From CAZEJK01 sp964512045 (lineage in GTDB: Bacteria > Acidobacteriota > Thermoanaerobaculia > Thermoanaerobaculales > Sulfomarinibacteraceae), in NCBI GenBank assembly GCA_964512045.1, contig CAZEJK010000259.1:1-7281 (forward strand): a DNA stretch of 7,281 bases, written 5' to 3'. This document shows, in pieces, positions 1 to 6,852 of this stretch. The position numbers and the translations under genes are program-made. Each line of letters begins with the position of its first letter. Positions within the stretch are counted from its first letter, which is position 1. The notes beneath the pieces were generated by a model, which was not told the origin of the DNA, did not search any database, and was given only the letters and a program-made list of their open reading frames with translations.

Positions 1-738
1 CGTGTCCTCGGTGTGCTCGGTCTTCTTCAGCTCCGACAGCCACACCCCGCCGAGGCCGAGGGCGTGGGCCATGAGCAGCATGTGGTCGCCGGCGGCGGCG
101 GCGTCGAAGCCGGGGTTCTGCGGCACAGCGGTCGCCTGGCCCACCGCCTCGGCGATGCGAGTGTCGTGGCAGATGACGATGATGACCGGGACATCGGTCG
201 TCTTGATGTCGCTCCAGATCATCTTCTTCTCTTCTGGGTCGGTGAGGACCACGAAGCGGAGATGGCCGAGGTTGCAGCCGATCGGTGCGGCGTTGCCGGC
301 CTCGAGAATCTGCTTGATCATCGCCTCGGGGACCGGCGTGTCGATCCAGTCGCGGATGGAACGGCGCTCGAAGATCAGCTTGCGCACCACCCGCATCTCG
401 TCCTCGGTGAACGGCTCGGGCAGGGGCGCGTCGACCTCGGGCTTCTCGCCGGCGCGGATCTTCGCCGCGATCGCCAGGTACCGCTTGGCCCAGTCGAGGT
501 CCGGCGTGTCCTCGGGCAGACCGCGCTCGCGCCACACGTCGAACACCAGCTGCGCCTGGTTCCCAAAGGTCGAGATCGCCTTGCCCTTCCAGCTGCGCAG
601 CACCGGGTACAAGGGCACCTCGATGTTGTGGTGGATGCGTTCCCGCAGGACCCCGGCGAGCACCTCGGGCTCCAGCTGCATCAGGTCGTCGCGGGTGAAC
701 TGGTGGAAGTGGTAGTTGATCTTCGGCTCTCGGCTCAT
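1..738 (-). CDS. Nitroreductase-family FMN protein with N-terminal extension, 3' end beyond window
   Basis: The minus-strand frame is open from an ATG at 738 to the window edge (246 codons, no stop), so the C-terminus is missing. Residues about 118-246 match the nitroreductase fold: the FMN-phosphate motif RRSIRDW (125-131), APIGCNLGHLRF (151-162) and GDHMLLMAHALGLGGVWL (217-234). Members bind FMN and use NAD(P)H to reduce nitro groups, quinones or enones, or carry out dehydrogenations and dehalogenations. About 117 residues precede the FMN motif; they are rich in charged and aromatic residues, have no signal peptide and match no domain I recognise. Classic nitroreductases place this motif near residue 10-15. 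GGGGAGGAG lies 3 bases upstream of the ATG. The gene follows the broken amidohydrolase by 22 bases, so it is probably co-transcribed from the receptor promoter. The family call is firm; the substrate is unknown. Confidence 0.88.
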   Translation of the reverse strand, partial: MSREPKINYHFHQFTRDDLMQLEPEVLAGVLRERIHHNIEVPLYPVLRSWKGKAISTFGNQAQLVFDVWRERGLPEDTPDLDWAKRYLAIAAKIRAGEKPEVDAPLPEPFTEDEMRVVRKLIFERRSIRDWIDTPVPEAMIKQILEAGNAAPIGCNLGHLRFVVLTDPEEKKMIWSDIKTTDVPVIIVICHDTRIAEAVGQATAVPQNPGFDAAAAGDHMLLMAHALGLGGVWLSELKKTEHTEDT

Positions 739-760
739 CGGCTCCTCCCCGTCGTCGGCG

Positions 761-2204
761 TCACGCGTCCGCCTCCTGTGCGTCACCCTCGGGCTCCCCG
801 GCGGCGGCCTCGGCCGCCTCCTCGAGCAGGCCGTCGAGGGCGGCCCGGTCGAGGTACCGCCCGGCGAGGACCACCCCGGCGATCGACCGCGTGTTGCGGA
901 TGTCCGCGAGCGGGTCGGCGTCGAGCAGCACCAGGTCGGCGACCTTGCCGACCTCCACCGTGCCGTGGCTGTCGAGGTCGCCGCGGAACCGCGCCGCCTC
1001 GCGGGTGGCCGCCTGCAGCGCCGCCAGCGGCGTCAGCCCCACACCGACCAGCAGCTCGAGCTCCTCGTGCAGGCTCGAGCCGGGGTAGACGATCGGGTTG
1101 GGGGTGTCGGTGCCGGCGACCATCGGCACGCCGGCCCGCCACATCTCGCCGGCGATGCGGGCGTAGACCGGCTTGAGCGCCTTCAGACCCGCGAACATCG
1201 GGTGGTCGGACATCCCCGCCGCCCAGTCCCAGATCTGGCGCGTGGACGACCCGAGCAGCGCGAAGCGCGGATCGGCGTGGTAGTCGGTGCCGACGAACTC
1301 GCCGTAGGCGCGGTGGACACACAGCGTCGGGCACTGCCAGGTCCGGTTTCGGATCAGCAGCTCGTACAGGGCCTCCGCCCGCTTCGGGTCGTAGGTGCGC
1401 TCGATGAGCGCAGCATCAGGTGGCTCGAAGTTGCCGGTCGCGTCGTTCTGCGCCGCCCGCAGGGCGTCCTCCTCGGTGGAGACCGCCATCTCGACGCCCA
1501 TCAGGTGCTCGAAGCAGTGCTGCCCGGCGTCGGACGCCTCGGCGGCGGTGACCGACGACGGCACGTGGCCGGCGAACGGGATGCCGAGCCTCCGGCACTC
1601 GTCGGCAATGGCGAAGTACACCTCACGGGTGAGGCGCGAGTACACCTTGACGTAGTCGGCGCCCACCTCCTTGCGCGCGCGGACGGCGGGCGGGCATACC
1701 AGGAGTTCACCGGCGACATCGACCCACCTCCTTGCGCGCGCGGACGGCGGCGCGGCCCTCCTCCGGCGTCTCGACCGGCTCGCCCGTCGGCTGGACGAGC
1801 GGCACCCCGTCGAGGAGCTTGCCCGGCGCCATGATCCGGGGGCCGGTGCGGCGCCCCGAGGCGATCTCCGCCCGCACGCTCTCGACCACCTCCCACACGC
1901 CGTGGGTGTCGCGGATGCCGGTGACGCCGTGGGCCACCAGCTGGGGCAGCATCGCGTCGGCCATCCCCTGGTCCATGAACGCGTGCAGGTGCATGTCCCA
2001 CAGGCCAGGGATCAGGAACCTCCCGGCGCCGTCGATCACGGTGGCTCCCGGAGGCGCCGTCAACTCGGCCGCCGGTCCGACGGCCTCGATCCGGTCGCCG
2101 TCGAGGACGACCGTCGCGCCAGGCTTCGGCGGGCCGTCCGTGCCGTCGACGACGGTCACGTTCTCGATCACGAGGGGCGTGGCCGCCCCGCGGTGCGTCG
2201 TCAT
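761..2204 (-). pseudogene. Amidohydrolase (imidazolonepropionase / Xaa-Pro dipeptidase-like), frameshifted by a 61-base insertion
   Basis: The N-terminal part (ATG 2204; GGGAGG 4 bases upstream) ends early at a TGA at 1709-1707 after 165 residues. The C-terminal part continues in another frame down to a TGA at 763-761. Deleting one 61-base unit joins them as KEVG-ADYVKVYS and gives 460 residues, normal for this family. All expected metal and catalytic residues are then present: HxH at H72/H74 (WDMHLHAF), the probable carbamylated lysine K166 (ADYVKVY), H193 (FAGHVP), H213 (CFEHLMG) and D346 (VAGTDTP). The C-terminus has the usual GKVADLVLLDADPL segment. Related enzymes are metal-dependent cytoplasmic dipeptidases or imide/amide hydrolases; no signal peptide is seen here. 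A GTG at 2219 overlapping the receptor stop is a possible alternative start, but the ATG has the better ribosome binding site. No other stops have accumulated, so the lesion is recent or a sequence error. Confidence 0.85.
1662..1750. repeat. 28-base direct repeat bounding the frame-breaking insertion
   Basis: Identical 28-base copies lie at 1662-1689 and 1723-1750, offset by 61 bases, with 33 bases of unique sequence between them (1690-1722). The period is 61, which is 1 modulo 3, and this explains the frameshift in the amidohydrolase. It is not a simple tandem duplication, because only 28 of the 61 bases are repeated and I find no source for the 33-base spacer in this window. Each copy holds an internal Shine-Dalgarno-like AAGGAGG on the minus strand. 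It could be a templated insertion, slippage with a template switch, or an assembly join. Confidence 0.9.
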
Positions 2205-2215
2205 CTCGCCTCCCG

Positions 2216-4537
2216 TCACAGGCGGAGCTTCAGGTTGAGGCCGATCTCCCGCGGCGCCAGCCGCGCCTGGCCGTACCGGCTGGAGGCGAACGGCGGCGCG
2301 ATCGCGCCGCGCTCGTTGGAGGCGTTGTTGACGAACAGGGCGACCTCGCCGATCGGGGTCAGCACGCCGGCGCGGACCTGTACCTGCAGAATCGGGTCGG
2401 AGTTGGCGGCGGACGCCGCGGGGTCACCGACGGGCGAGAACCGCTTCGACGAGTACTGGGCCCGAAGGTCGCCGAACCCGAGCCAGCCGCGGCTGCCGAA
2501 GGTCCTCGCGTAGCGCAGCGAGCCGTTGAGGCTCAGCTCGGGCACGTTCTGGATCCGGTCGCCCTTCTCGACGACGACCTCGCCGTCGACGATCGCGTCC
2601 TCGGCATACTCGGCCTGGTTCCAATTACCGCCGAACGACACTGTCCACTCGCCGGTCGGCCGTGCCGTGACAAGCCAGTCGACCCCCGGTATGGTCGCCG
2701 AGCCGGCGTTTTGGTAGGCGAGCACCGGCGCGCCAGCGATCGGCACGAAGAACTGGATGTCCGTGTAGTCCGTGTAGTAGACGGCACCCTCGAGCGTCAA
2801 CCGGTTGCCGAGCTCGCGCTTGGCGCCGATCTCGTAGGTCCACGCGCTCTCGGGGTCCACCGCATCCGGGATCTCGAGCCCGAGCGACTGCGCGAAGATC
2901 GTCGAGAACGGGCTCTGCACCTGGCCGCTGCGGAACCCCTTGGCGACATTGAGGTAGACCAGCCCACCCGGCGCCGGCCGGTAGGCGAGGTTGAGGCGCG
3001 GCGTGACGGTGTCGAAGTCGGCCTCGCCGCTGATCTGGTTGACCGGGTCGTCGGTCACCCTGCTGTCCTCGAAGTAGCGCAGGCCGAGGGTCAGGTCGAG
3101 CGTGTCCGCGAAGGTATAGACGCCCTCGCCGAACACCGCGATGGCCTCAGAGGTGTTGGTGTACTCGGAGTAGAGACCGAAGGCCGGGAAGTCGAGGATG
3201 ACCGGGGTCTCGGAATCGCGGTAGAACGCCCCGGCAGTCCAAGCGAACGCGGAGGTGCTTTTCGAGGTCAGCCGGATCTCCTGGGCGAAGCTCTCGAGCC
3301 GGTTGGTCGCGTCCGACGCGGCGGAGAATCCGGGCGCCACCAGGATCACCGACGTCGTGTTCCACTCCTGGTCGATGTACGACGAGGCGCTGAGCAGCGA
3401 GAAGGCATCCGCTTCGTACTCCACCACTGCGCTGTAGACGTCATACGAGCTGTCCGACGGCTGCTCGAACGGGGCCAGGATCTCGTCTTCATCATTGGCG
3501 TCGTTGGTGCCGTCGGCCTCGTAGCGGTTGTACCAGGCCGAGGCGGTGATCCGCAGCCGGTCGGTCGCCTGCACCAGGCCCTTGAAGCGGTAGGTCTCGG
3601 AGGTCTGGTCGTTGATGTCCTCGCCGAAGAACGGGCTGTCGACCCACCCGCCGAGGTGGCGGTAGCTGCCGGTGGCGCGGATGGCAAAGCGGTCCTTGAC
3701 GATCGGCACGCTGACCGCCGCGTTGGCGGTGTAGGTGTCCTCGCCGCCGGAGTAGGTGCCGTAGGAGAAATCGCCCTTCGCCTCCAGCTCCTGCAGGTCG
3801 GGATTCCGGGTGAGGAAGCGGACGACGCCGCCGAGGGCCCCGTCGCCGTACAGGGTGCCCTGGGGCCCGCGCAGGATCTCTACCCGCTCCAGGTCGAACA
3901 TGCTCACGTCCGGGGACCAGTTCGTTCCCACCATCGCGAACGGCGTCTCGTCGAGGTAGTAGCCGACCGGCGAGTCGCCCGTGGTGGTGGAGATGCCGCG
4001 GATCTGGATTGTGTTGATCCCGGGCGCGGTCTCGGCGGCGGTGGCGCCGGGCGCGGTCTGGATGACGTCGAGGAGCGAGTCGGCGCCGATCTCTTCGAGC
4101 TCCTCGCCACCGATCGCGGTCACCGCGAGCGGGACGTCCACCAGTCGCTGCTCCCCGCGCTTGAGGGCCGTGACCGTCACCTCATCGGCGAACCGGCCCG
4201 GAGTCATCGTGAAGTCGACTGTGATGTCGGCGCCGGCAGCGACCTCGATCGTGGAGATCTCGGTCTGGAAGCCCGGCAACGCTGCCCGCACCTCGTACGT
4301 GCCCGGTGCGACGTCGGCAAACATGAACCGTCCATCCGGCCCGCACACAGCAGCTCGACTCTCGCCGGACTCCGTGCTTTTCAAGCTCACCGTCGCGCCC
4401 GGTAGAGGTTCACCGGACATCTCGGCAACGACGCCGCCCACGGTGACGGCACTCTGCGCCTGGACCGATGGCACAAGCACCGCTGCGGCGAGGACCGCCA
4501 TGACGATCAATGACAAGCTAATGGATCGCGACATCAT
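2216..4537 (-). CDS. TonB-dependent outer-membrane receptor with carboxypeptidase-regulatory-like domain
   Basis: This 773-residue protein actively takes up a ligand across the outer membrane, powered by TonB-ExbBD. Domains in order: a Sec signal peptide (residues 1-27, hydrophobic core LIVMAVLAAAVLV, cleavage after VQA); a CarboxypepD_reg-like beta domain (about 31-112, with GEPLPGATV and FADVAPGTYEVRAALPGF); a TonB-box-like DEVTVTA (118-124); a plug (about 132-247, with VDVPLAVTAI, INTIQIRGI, FDLERVEILRGPQGTLYG and GALGGVVRFLTRNP); then a 22-strand-type barrel to the C-terminus. The start is the first ATG of MMSRSI: GGAGGAGGAG ends 2 bases before it, whereas an in-frame start at 4567 would add an Arg-rich stretch before the signal peptide. 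The last residue is Leu (LNLKLRL) rather than the more common Phe. It heads the probable operon with the amidohydrolase and nitroreductase. The plug resembles general 'VTA.KR' receptors; the ligand cannot be read from sequence. Confidence 0.95.
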   Translation of the reverse strand: MMSRSISLSLIVMAVLAAAVLVPSVQAQSAVTVGGVVAEMSGEPLPGATVSLKSTESGESRAAVCGPDGRFMFADVAPGTYEVRAALPGFQTEISTIEVAAGADITVDFTMTPGRFADEVTVTALKRGEQRLVDVPLAVTAIGGEELEEIGADSLLDVIQTAPGATAAETAPGINTIQIRGISTTTGDSPVGYYLDETPFAMVGTNWSPDVSMFDLERVEILRGPQGTLYGDGALGGVVRFLTRNPDLQELEAKGDFSYGTYSGGEDTYTANAAVSVPIVKDRFAIRATGSYRHLGGWVDSPFFGEDINDQTSETYRFKGLVQATDRLRITASAWYNRYEADGTNDANDEDEILAPFEQPSDSSYDVYSAVVEYEADAFSLLSASSYIDQEWNTTSVILVAPGFSAASDATNRLESFAQEIRLTSKSTSAFAWTAGAFYRDSETPVILDFPAFGLYSEYTNTSEAIAVFGEGVYTFADTLDLTLGLRYFEDSRVTDDPVNQISGEADFDTVTPRLNLAYRPAPGGLVYLNVAKGFRSGQVQSPFSTIFAQSLGLEIPDAVDPESAWTYEIGAKRELGNRLTLEGAVYYTDYTDIQFFVPIAGAPVLAYQNAGSATIPGVDWLVTARPTGEWTVSFGGNWNQAEYAEDAIVDGEVVVEKGDRIQNVPELSLNGSLRYARTFGSRGWLGFGDLRAQYSSKRFSPVGDPAASAANSDPILQVQVRAGVLTPIGEVALFVNNASNERGAIAPPFASSRYGQARLAPREIGLNLKLRL

Positions 4538-4538
4538 T

Positions 4539-4548
4539 CTCCTCCTCC
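4539..4548 (-). promoter_or_regulatory. Ribosome binding site fixing the receptor start
   Basis: On the minus strand this reads GGAGGAGGAG, ending 1-2 bases before the tandem ATGATG (4537-4532). It offers GGAGG registers at usable distances from either ATG and rules out the longer in-frame start at 4567. Its upstream end touches the 14-base palindrome. Confidence 0.75.
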
Positions 4549-4561
4549 GTTGTGCACAACG
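4548..4561. promoter_or_regulatory. Perfect 14-base palindrome, probable GntR-type operator
   Basis: CGTTGTGCACAACG is its own reverse complement. Its core TTGT-GC-ACAA resembles the TTGTNNACAA-like operators described for several GntR regulators of the FadR/FCD subfamily. It directly abuts the receptor's ribosome binding site and lies downstream of any receptor promoter, so a bound repressor would act as a roadblock or block the promoter. A GntR/FCD gene is divergently placed less than 400 bases away. The palindrome is seen directly; the assignment to this regulator is inference. Confidence 0.6.
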
Positions 4562-4810
4562 CCTCAAAGCGATGTCCCTTCGTCGTCCGCCACGAACCCG
4601 ACGCGCTCGAGAGACACCCGACCATAGGAGCTGAGATCCCCGCGCGAGGCCCGCAGCGGCATGGCGCCACAGTCATGGCGACCGGAGACCGCTGGCATGT
4701 CAACCGTCGCAGCGCTATACTCGTACCGTGAGGACGCCCACTGATCAACGACCATTGTCCGCTCACCGGAACCACAACCCACGGCGCGGACGATACCCAT
4801 GGCCTCACTG

Positions 4811-4831
4811 GGCCCGGCACTCTGCCGGGCC
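4811..4831. other. Strong GC-rich hairpin, 9-base-pair stem
   Basis: Arms GGCCCGGCA (4811-4819) and TGCCGGGCC (4823-4831) pair perfectly around a CTC loop. No T-tract follows on either strand, so it is not a classic intrinsic terminator. It lies upstream of the regulator promoter (4886-4914) and could insulate it from read-through or serve as a protein site. Function unknown. Confidence 0.5.
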
Positions 4832-4885
4832 GCTCACGCTCACTCCCGGCTGCTTGGTGCAGCAGGTCGGGACGGCAACGGGCTC

Positions 4886-4914
4886 TTGCTCGGAGCTTCA
4901 TGGACTTCTATAAT
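4886..4914 (+). promoter_or_regulatory. Sigma-70 promoter of the GntR regulator gene
   Basis: The -10 hexamer is TATAAT (4909-4914), a full consensus match that stands out in this GC-rich DNA. The -35 is TTGCTC (4886-4891), weak at 3 of 6, at the optimal 17-base spacing. The predicted transcript start near 4921 leaves a leader of about 13 bases before the ATG at 4934. In-frame ATGs at 4913 and 4922 fall inside the -10 or at the start site and are therefore unlikely starts. Confidence 0.65.
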
Positions 4915-4915
4915 G

Positions 4916-4925
4916 TCATCGATGA
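4916..4925. promoter_or_regulatory. Palindrome at the GntR transcription start, possible autoregulatory site
   Basis: TCATCGATGA is a perfect 10-base palindrome directly downstream of the TATAAT box, over the predicted transcription start. That position suits a repressor or autoregulator site. It does not share the core of the 4548-4561 palindrome, so a different protein or chance is possible. Confidence 0.3.
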
Positions 4926-4933
4926 AGGTTGAA

Positions 4934-5614
4934 ATGTCAAGTGCTCACTCCAAATCATCTCAACCGCGGCTCGCCGACACCGCCTACGACCGCATTCGCG
5001 CCGACATCCTCGCCTGCGACCTCGAGCCGGGCGCGGAGGTGACCGAGACCGAGCTGGCGGGACGGTACGAGCTCGGCAAGGCCCCCATCCGGTCCGCCCT
5101 CCAGCGGCTCTCCCAGGAGGGGCTGGTGCAGGCGCTGCCCCGACGGGGCCACCTGATCGCCCCGATCACCGTCAAGGACGTGCACGACCTGTTCGAGCTG
5201 CGGATGCTCATCGAGCCGCCGATGACGGCCAAGGCGGCCCGGATGATCACGGACGCGGACGTCGAACGGCTGCGCGAGCTGACGGTCGAGAGCACCGAGA
5301 TCGGAACGCCGTTCAGCTCGCCGGGCGTCGAGTTTCACCTTTTCCTGATGGAGCTCGCCGGCAACCGCCGCGCGCGGGACGTCATGGCCCGGGTCCACGA
5401 CCAGCTCGAGCGCGTCGCCAACCTCCGCCTCACGACCTCTGACTGGGACATGATGGTTCACGACCATCACGAGCTCATCGACGCCTGCGAGCGGCGCGAT
5501 GCCGAGGCCGCCGAGCGGATCTCCGCCGCGCACATCGAGGGTTCGCGACGCTCAGTGATCGACGCGATCCTCGCCAGCGACGCGATGATGGCGGTCGAGA
5601 TTGGCCGGGGGTGA
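4934..5614 (+). CDS. GntR-family transcriptional regulator, FadR/FCD subfamily
   Basis: A 226-residue one-component regulator that senses a small carboxylate or amino-acid-like ligand. A winged helix-turn-helix occupies about residues 12-77 (ADTAYDRIRADILACDLEPG, then VTETELAGRYELGKAPIRSALQRLSQEGL and the wing PRRGHLIAPI). An all-helical FCD ligand domain spans about 84-212 (VHDLFELRMLIEP, EFHLFLMELAGN, DHHELIDACERRDAEAAE). FCD proteins often bind a metal through an Asp and three His. Candidate ligands here are H135, H178 or H179, and H200; the usual Asp four residues before the first His is Gly131. The chosen start has AAGG 5 bases upstream and fits the consensus promoter; longer starts would run through the promoter. 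It diverges from the receptor operon and converges on the epimerase gene, as expected for a local regulator, probably a repressor. Confidence 0.92.
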   Translation: MSSAHSKSSQPRLADTAYDRIRADILACDLEPGAEVTETELAGRYELGKAPIRSALQRLSQEGLVQALPRRGHLIAPITVKDVHDLFELRMLIEPPMTAKAARMITDADVERLRELTVESTEIGTPFSSPGVEFHLFLMELAGNRRARDVMARVHDQLERVANLRLTTSDWDMMVHDHHELIDACERRDAEAAERISAAHIEGSRRSVIDAILASDAMMAVEIGRG

Positions 5615-5716
5615 CAGCACGCCCCGACTGACCGAACGGGCCGGTGGAGCTACCGCTTCGGCTTCCGATCAGGTCCTCGGACGGCTCGGTCGTGACAGCT
5701 TGCACACACCTTGCCG

Positions 5717-5731
5717 TAGCTGTTTCAGCTA
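5717..5731. other. Small hairpin over the epimerase stop codon
   Basis: Arms TAGCTG and CAGCTA pair perfectly around a TTT loop between the convergent regulator and epimerase genes; the stop codon of the epimerase (TAG at 5731-5729) is part of one arm. It is short and lacks a T-tract, so it is a weak terminator candidate at best. The rest of the 114-base gap shows nothing else. Confidence 0.25.
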
Positions 5732-6796
5732 GATCCGCACCTCCACCCCGAGTCCGGGCCGGTCGGAGAGTGTGATGGTCTCGCCGTCGATGGCGAATCC
5801 GCCCTCGATCCGTGGCTCCACGACCAGCACCGCGGCGTCGAGGTCGGCGACCGCGATGTTCGCCTGCGCTGCCTTGAGATGCGCCGCGGCGGTGGTCGCG
5901 ATTCTCGTCTCGGGCATGCACCCCAGCATGCAGCTGACGCCGCTGGCCTCGGCGACCGCGTTGATCTGCAGCGCCCGGTAGATGCCGCCGGCCTTCGCCA
6001 GCTTGATGCTGAACATGTCGGCGGCCGCCGCCCGGACCAGGCGAACGGCATCCTGAGGGGAGTGCAGGCTCTCGTCGGCGATCAGCTCGATCGGGCCCAT
6101 CCTGCCGCGAAGCCGCGCCATTCCCTCGACGTCCCAGAACGGGACCGGCTGCTCGATGCCGCGGATGCCGTGAGATTGCAGCTCTCGCGCCACCTTCAGG
6201 GTTTCGGCAATGGTCCACCCCTGGTTGGCATCGATCCGGAGAACGACCTCCGGGCCCACTGCCTCGCGGATCTTCCTCGCCGCCTCGATGTCGGCCGTCA
6301 CCTCCCGTCCGGCCTTGACCTTGAGCGCGGTGAAGCCCTGCGCACACCGGGATCTCGCCTCCTCCGCCATGGCGTCAGGGGCGTCGATGGAGATCATCAC
6401 GTCAGTGGCAAAGCTGGTCTCGGCGGCGCCGAGGAGTCGGTACAGAGGCCGCCCCACGCTCTTGCCCAGGATGTCGTAGAGGGCGATGTCGACTGCCGCC
6501 TTCGCCGCCGAGTTACCTCGGATCATCGCGTCCATCAGAGCGTGAACCCGGCCGACGGCGAGGGCGTCCTGCCCGATCACGGCGGCCCTGAACCTGGCGA
6601 GCGTCGCCACGATCGTCTCGGGCGTCTCGCCGGTCACGAAGGCGATCGTGGAGGCCTCGCCGTGCCCGGAGGTCCCCGATTCCGTGTCGATCCTGATGAT
6701 CACGCTCTCCACCGACGACACGGTGCCGTAGGCGAGCTTGATCGGGGTGGCCAGCCTCGGCTCGATCGTCTGCATGTGCAGATCGGTGATCCTCAT
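5729..6796 (-). CDS. Dipeptide epimerase, enolase superfamily (L-Ala-D/L-Glu epimerase-like)
   Basis: A 355-residue member of the muconate-lactonizing-enzyme subgroup, resembling YkfB/YcjG-type enzymes that epimerise the C-terminal residue of dipeptides through a Mg-stabilised enolate. All hallmark residues are visible: the KxK base K159-V-K161 (TALKVKAG), metal ligands D189 (RIDANQGW), E215 (GIEQPVP) and D241 (IADESLHS), and the opposite-face lysine K265 (FSIKLAKAG). The DxD at D318/D320 (VADLDAAV) binds the dipeptide amino group in characterised dipeptide epimerases. N-terminal capping residues include LAYGTVSSVESVIIRI. The start is the ATG at 6796 with GGGGAGG 4 bases upstream; a longer in-frame start at 6844 would add a low-complexity Arg/Gly stretch. 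It is cytoplasmic. It follows a second amidohydrolase by 56 bases, probably in the same operon. Exact dipeptide specificity cannot be read here. Confidence 0.92.
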   Translation of the reverse strand: MRITDLHMQTIEPRLATPIKLAYGTVSSVESVIIRIDTESGTSGHGEASTIAFVTGETPETIVATLARFRAAVIGQDALAVGRVHALMDAMIRGNSAAKAAVDIALYDILGKSVGRPLYRLLGAAETSFATDVMISIDAPDAMAEEARSRCAQGFTALKVKAGREVTADIEAARKIREAVGPEVVLRIDANQGWTIAETLKVARELQSHGIRGIEQPVPFWDVEGMARLRGRMGPIELIADESLHSPQDAVRLVRAAAADMFSIKLAKAGGIYRALQINAVAEASGVSCMLGCMPETRIATTAAAHLKAAQANIAVADLDAAVLVVEPRIEGGFAIDGETITLSDRPGLGVEVRI

Positions 6797-6852
6797 GGAG
6801 CCTCCCCGTCGCCTTCCCCGCCCTGCGCGGTCGTCGCGGCGCACCCTTCCAC

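Larger units (their letters stand above)
4538..4933. other. Divergent regulatory region between receptor and GntR genes
   Basis: These 396 bases hold no convincing gene. Short open frames exist on both strands but lack family signatures and good ribosome binding sites. Going up from the receptor there are a purine-rich Shine-Dalgarno (4539-4548), a 14-base palindrome (4548-4561), a strong GC hairpin (4811-4831), and the regulator's promoter (4886-4914) with a palindrome at its start site. No good sigma-70 promoter for the receptor is obvious on the minus strand: a TTGACA at 4703-4698 has only a poor -10 (CGCCAT) at 17-base spacing. Confidence 0.6.

Noticed and set aside
13..1176. Long plus-strand open frame opposite the nitroreductase and amidohydrolase
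   Set aside because: It is antisense to two genes with clear family motifs, is rich in Arg/Pro/Gly, and has no recognisable domain; typical of third-position GC effects.
1662..1719. Programmed frameshift or translational restart at the AAGGAGG motifs in the repeats
   Set aside because: The ATG placed after one AAGGAGG (at 1719) is in the third frame, and the GTG at 1666 overlaps the other AAGGAGG; neither gives a sensible route to the C-terminal half.
1662..1750. CRISPR-like repeat: 28-base repeats with a 33-base spacer
   Set aside because: Only two copies, inside a coding gene, the repeat encodes part of the amidohydrolase, and no cas gene is visible.
2711..4405. 564-residue plus-strand open frame opposite the TonB receptor
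   Set aside because: The minus strand encodes a full receptor with signal peptide, plug and barrel motifs; this frame is the low-complexity antisense shadow.
4675..4703. Receptor promoter with TTGACA -35 on the minus strand
   Set aside because: The -35 is perfect, but the element at 17-base spacing is CGCCAT and nearby spacings are no better; support is too weak to annotate.
4518..4901. Minus-strand open frame across the divergent region
   Set aside because: It overlaps the receptor start, regulator promoter and hairpin, shows no family motif and has no convincing ribosome binding site.
4799..4933. Longer N-terminus for the GntR regulator from an upstream ATG
   Set aside because: The extra residues match nothing in the family and would be translated across the GC hairpin and the TATAAT promoter; the ATG at 4934 has a Shine-Dalgarno and fits the transcript start.
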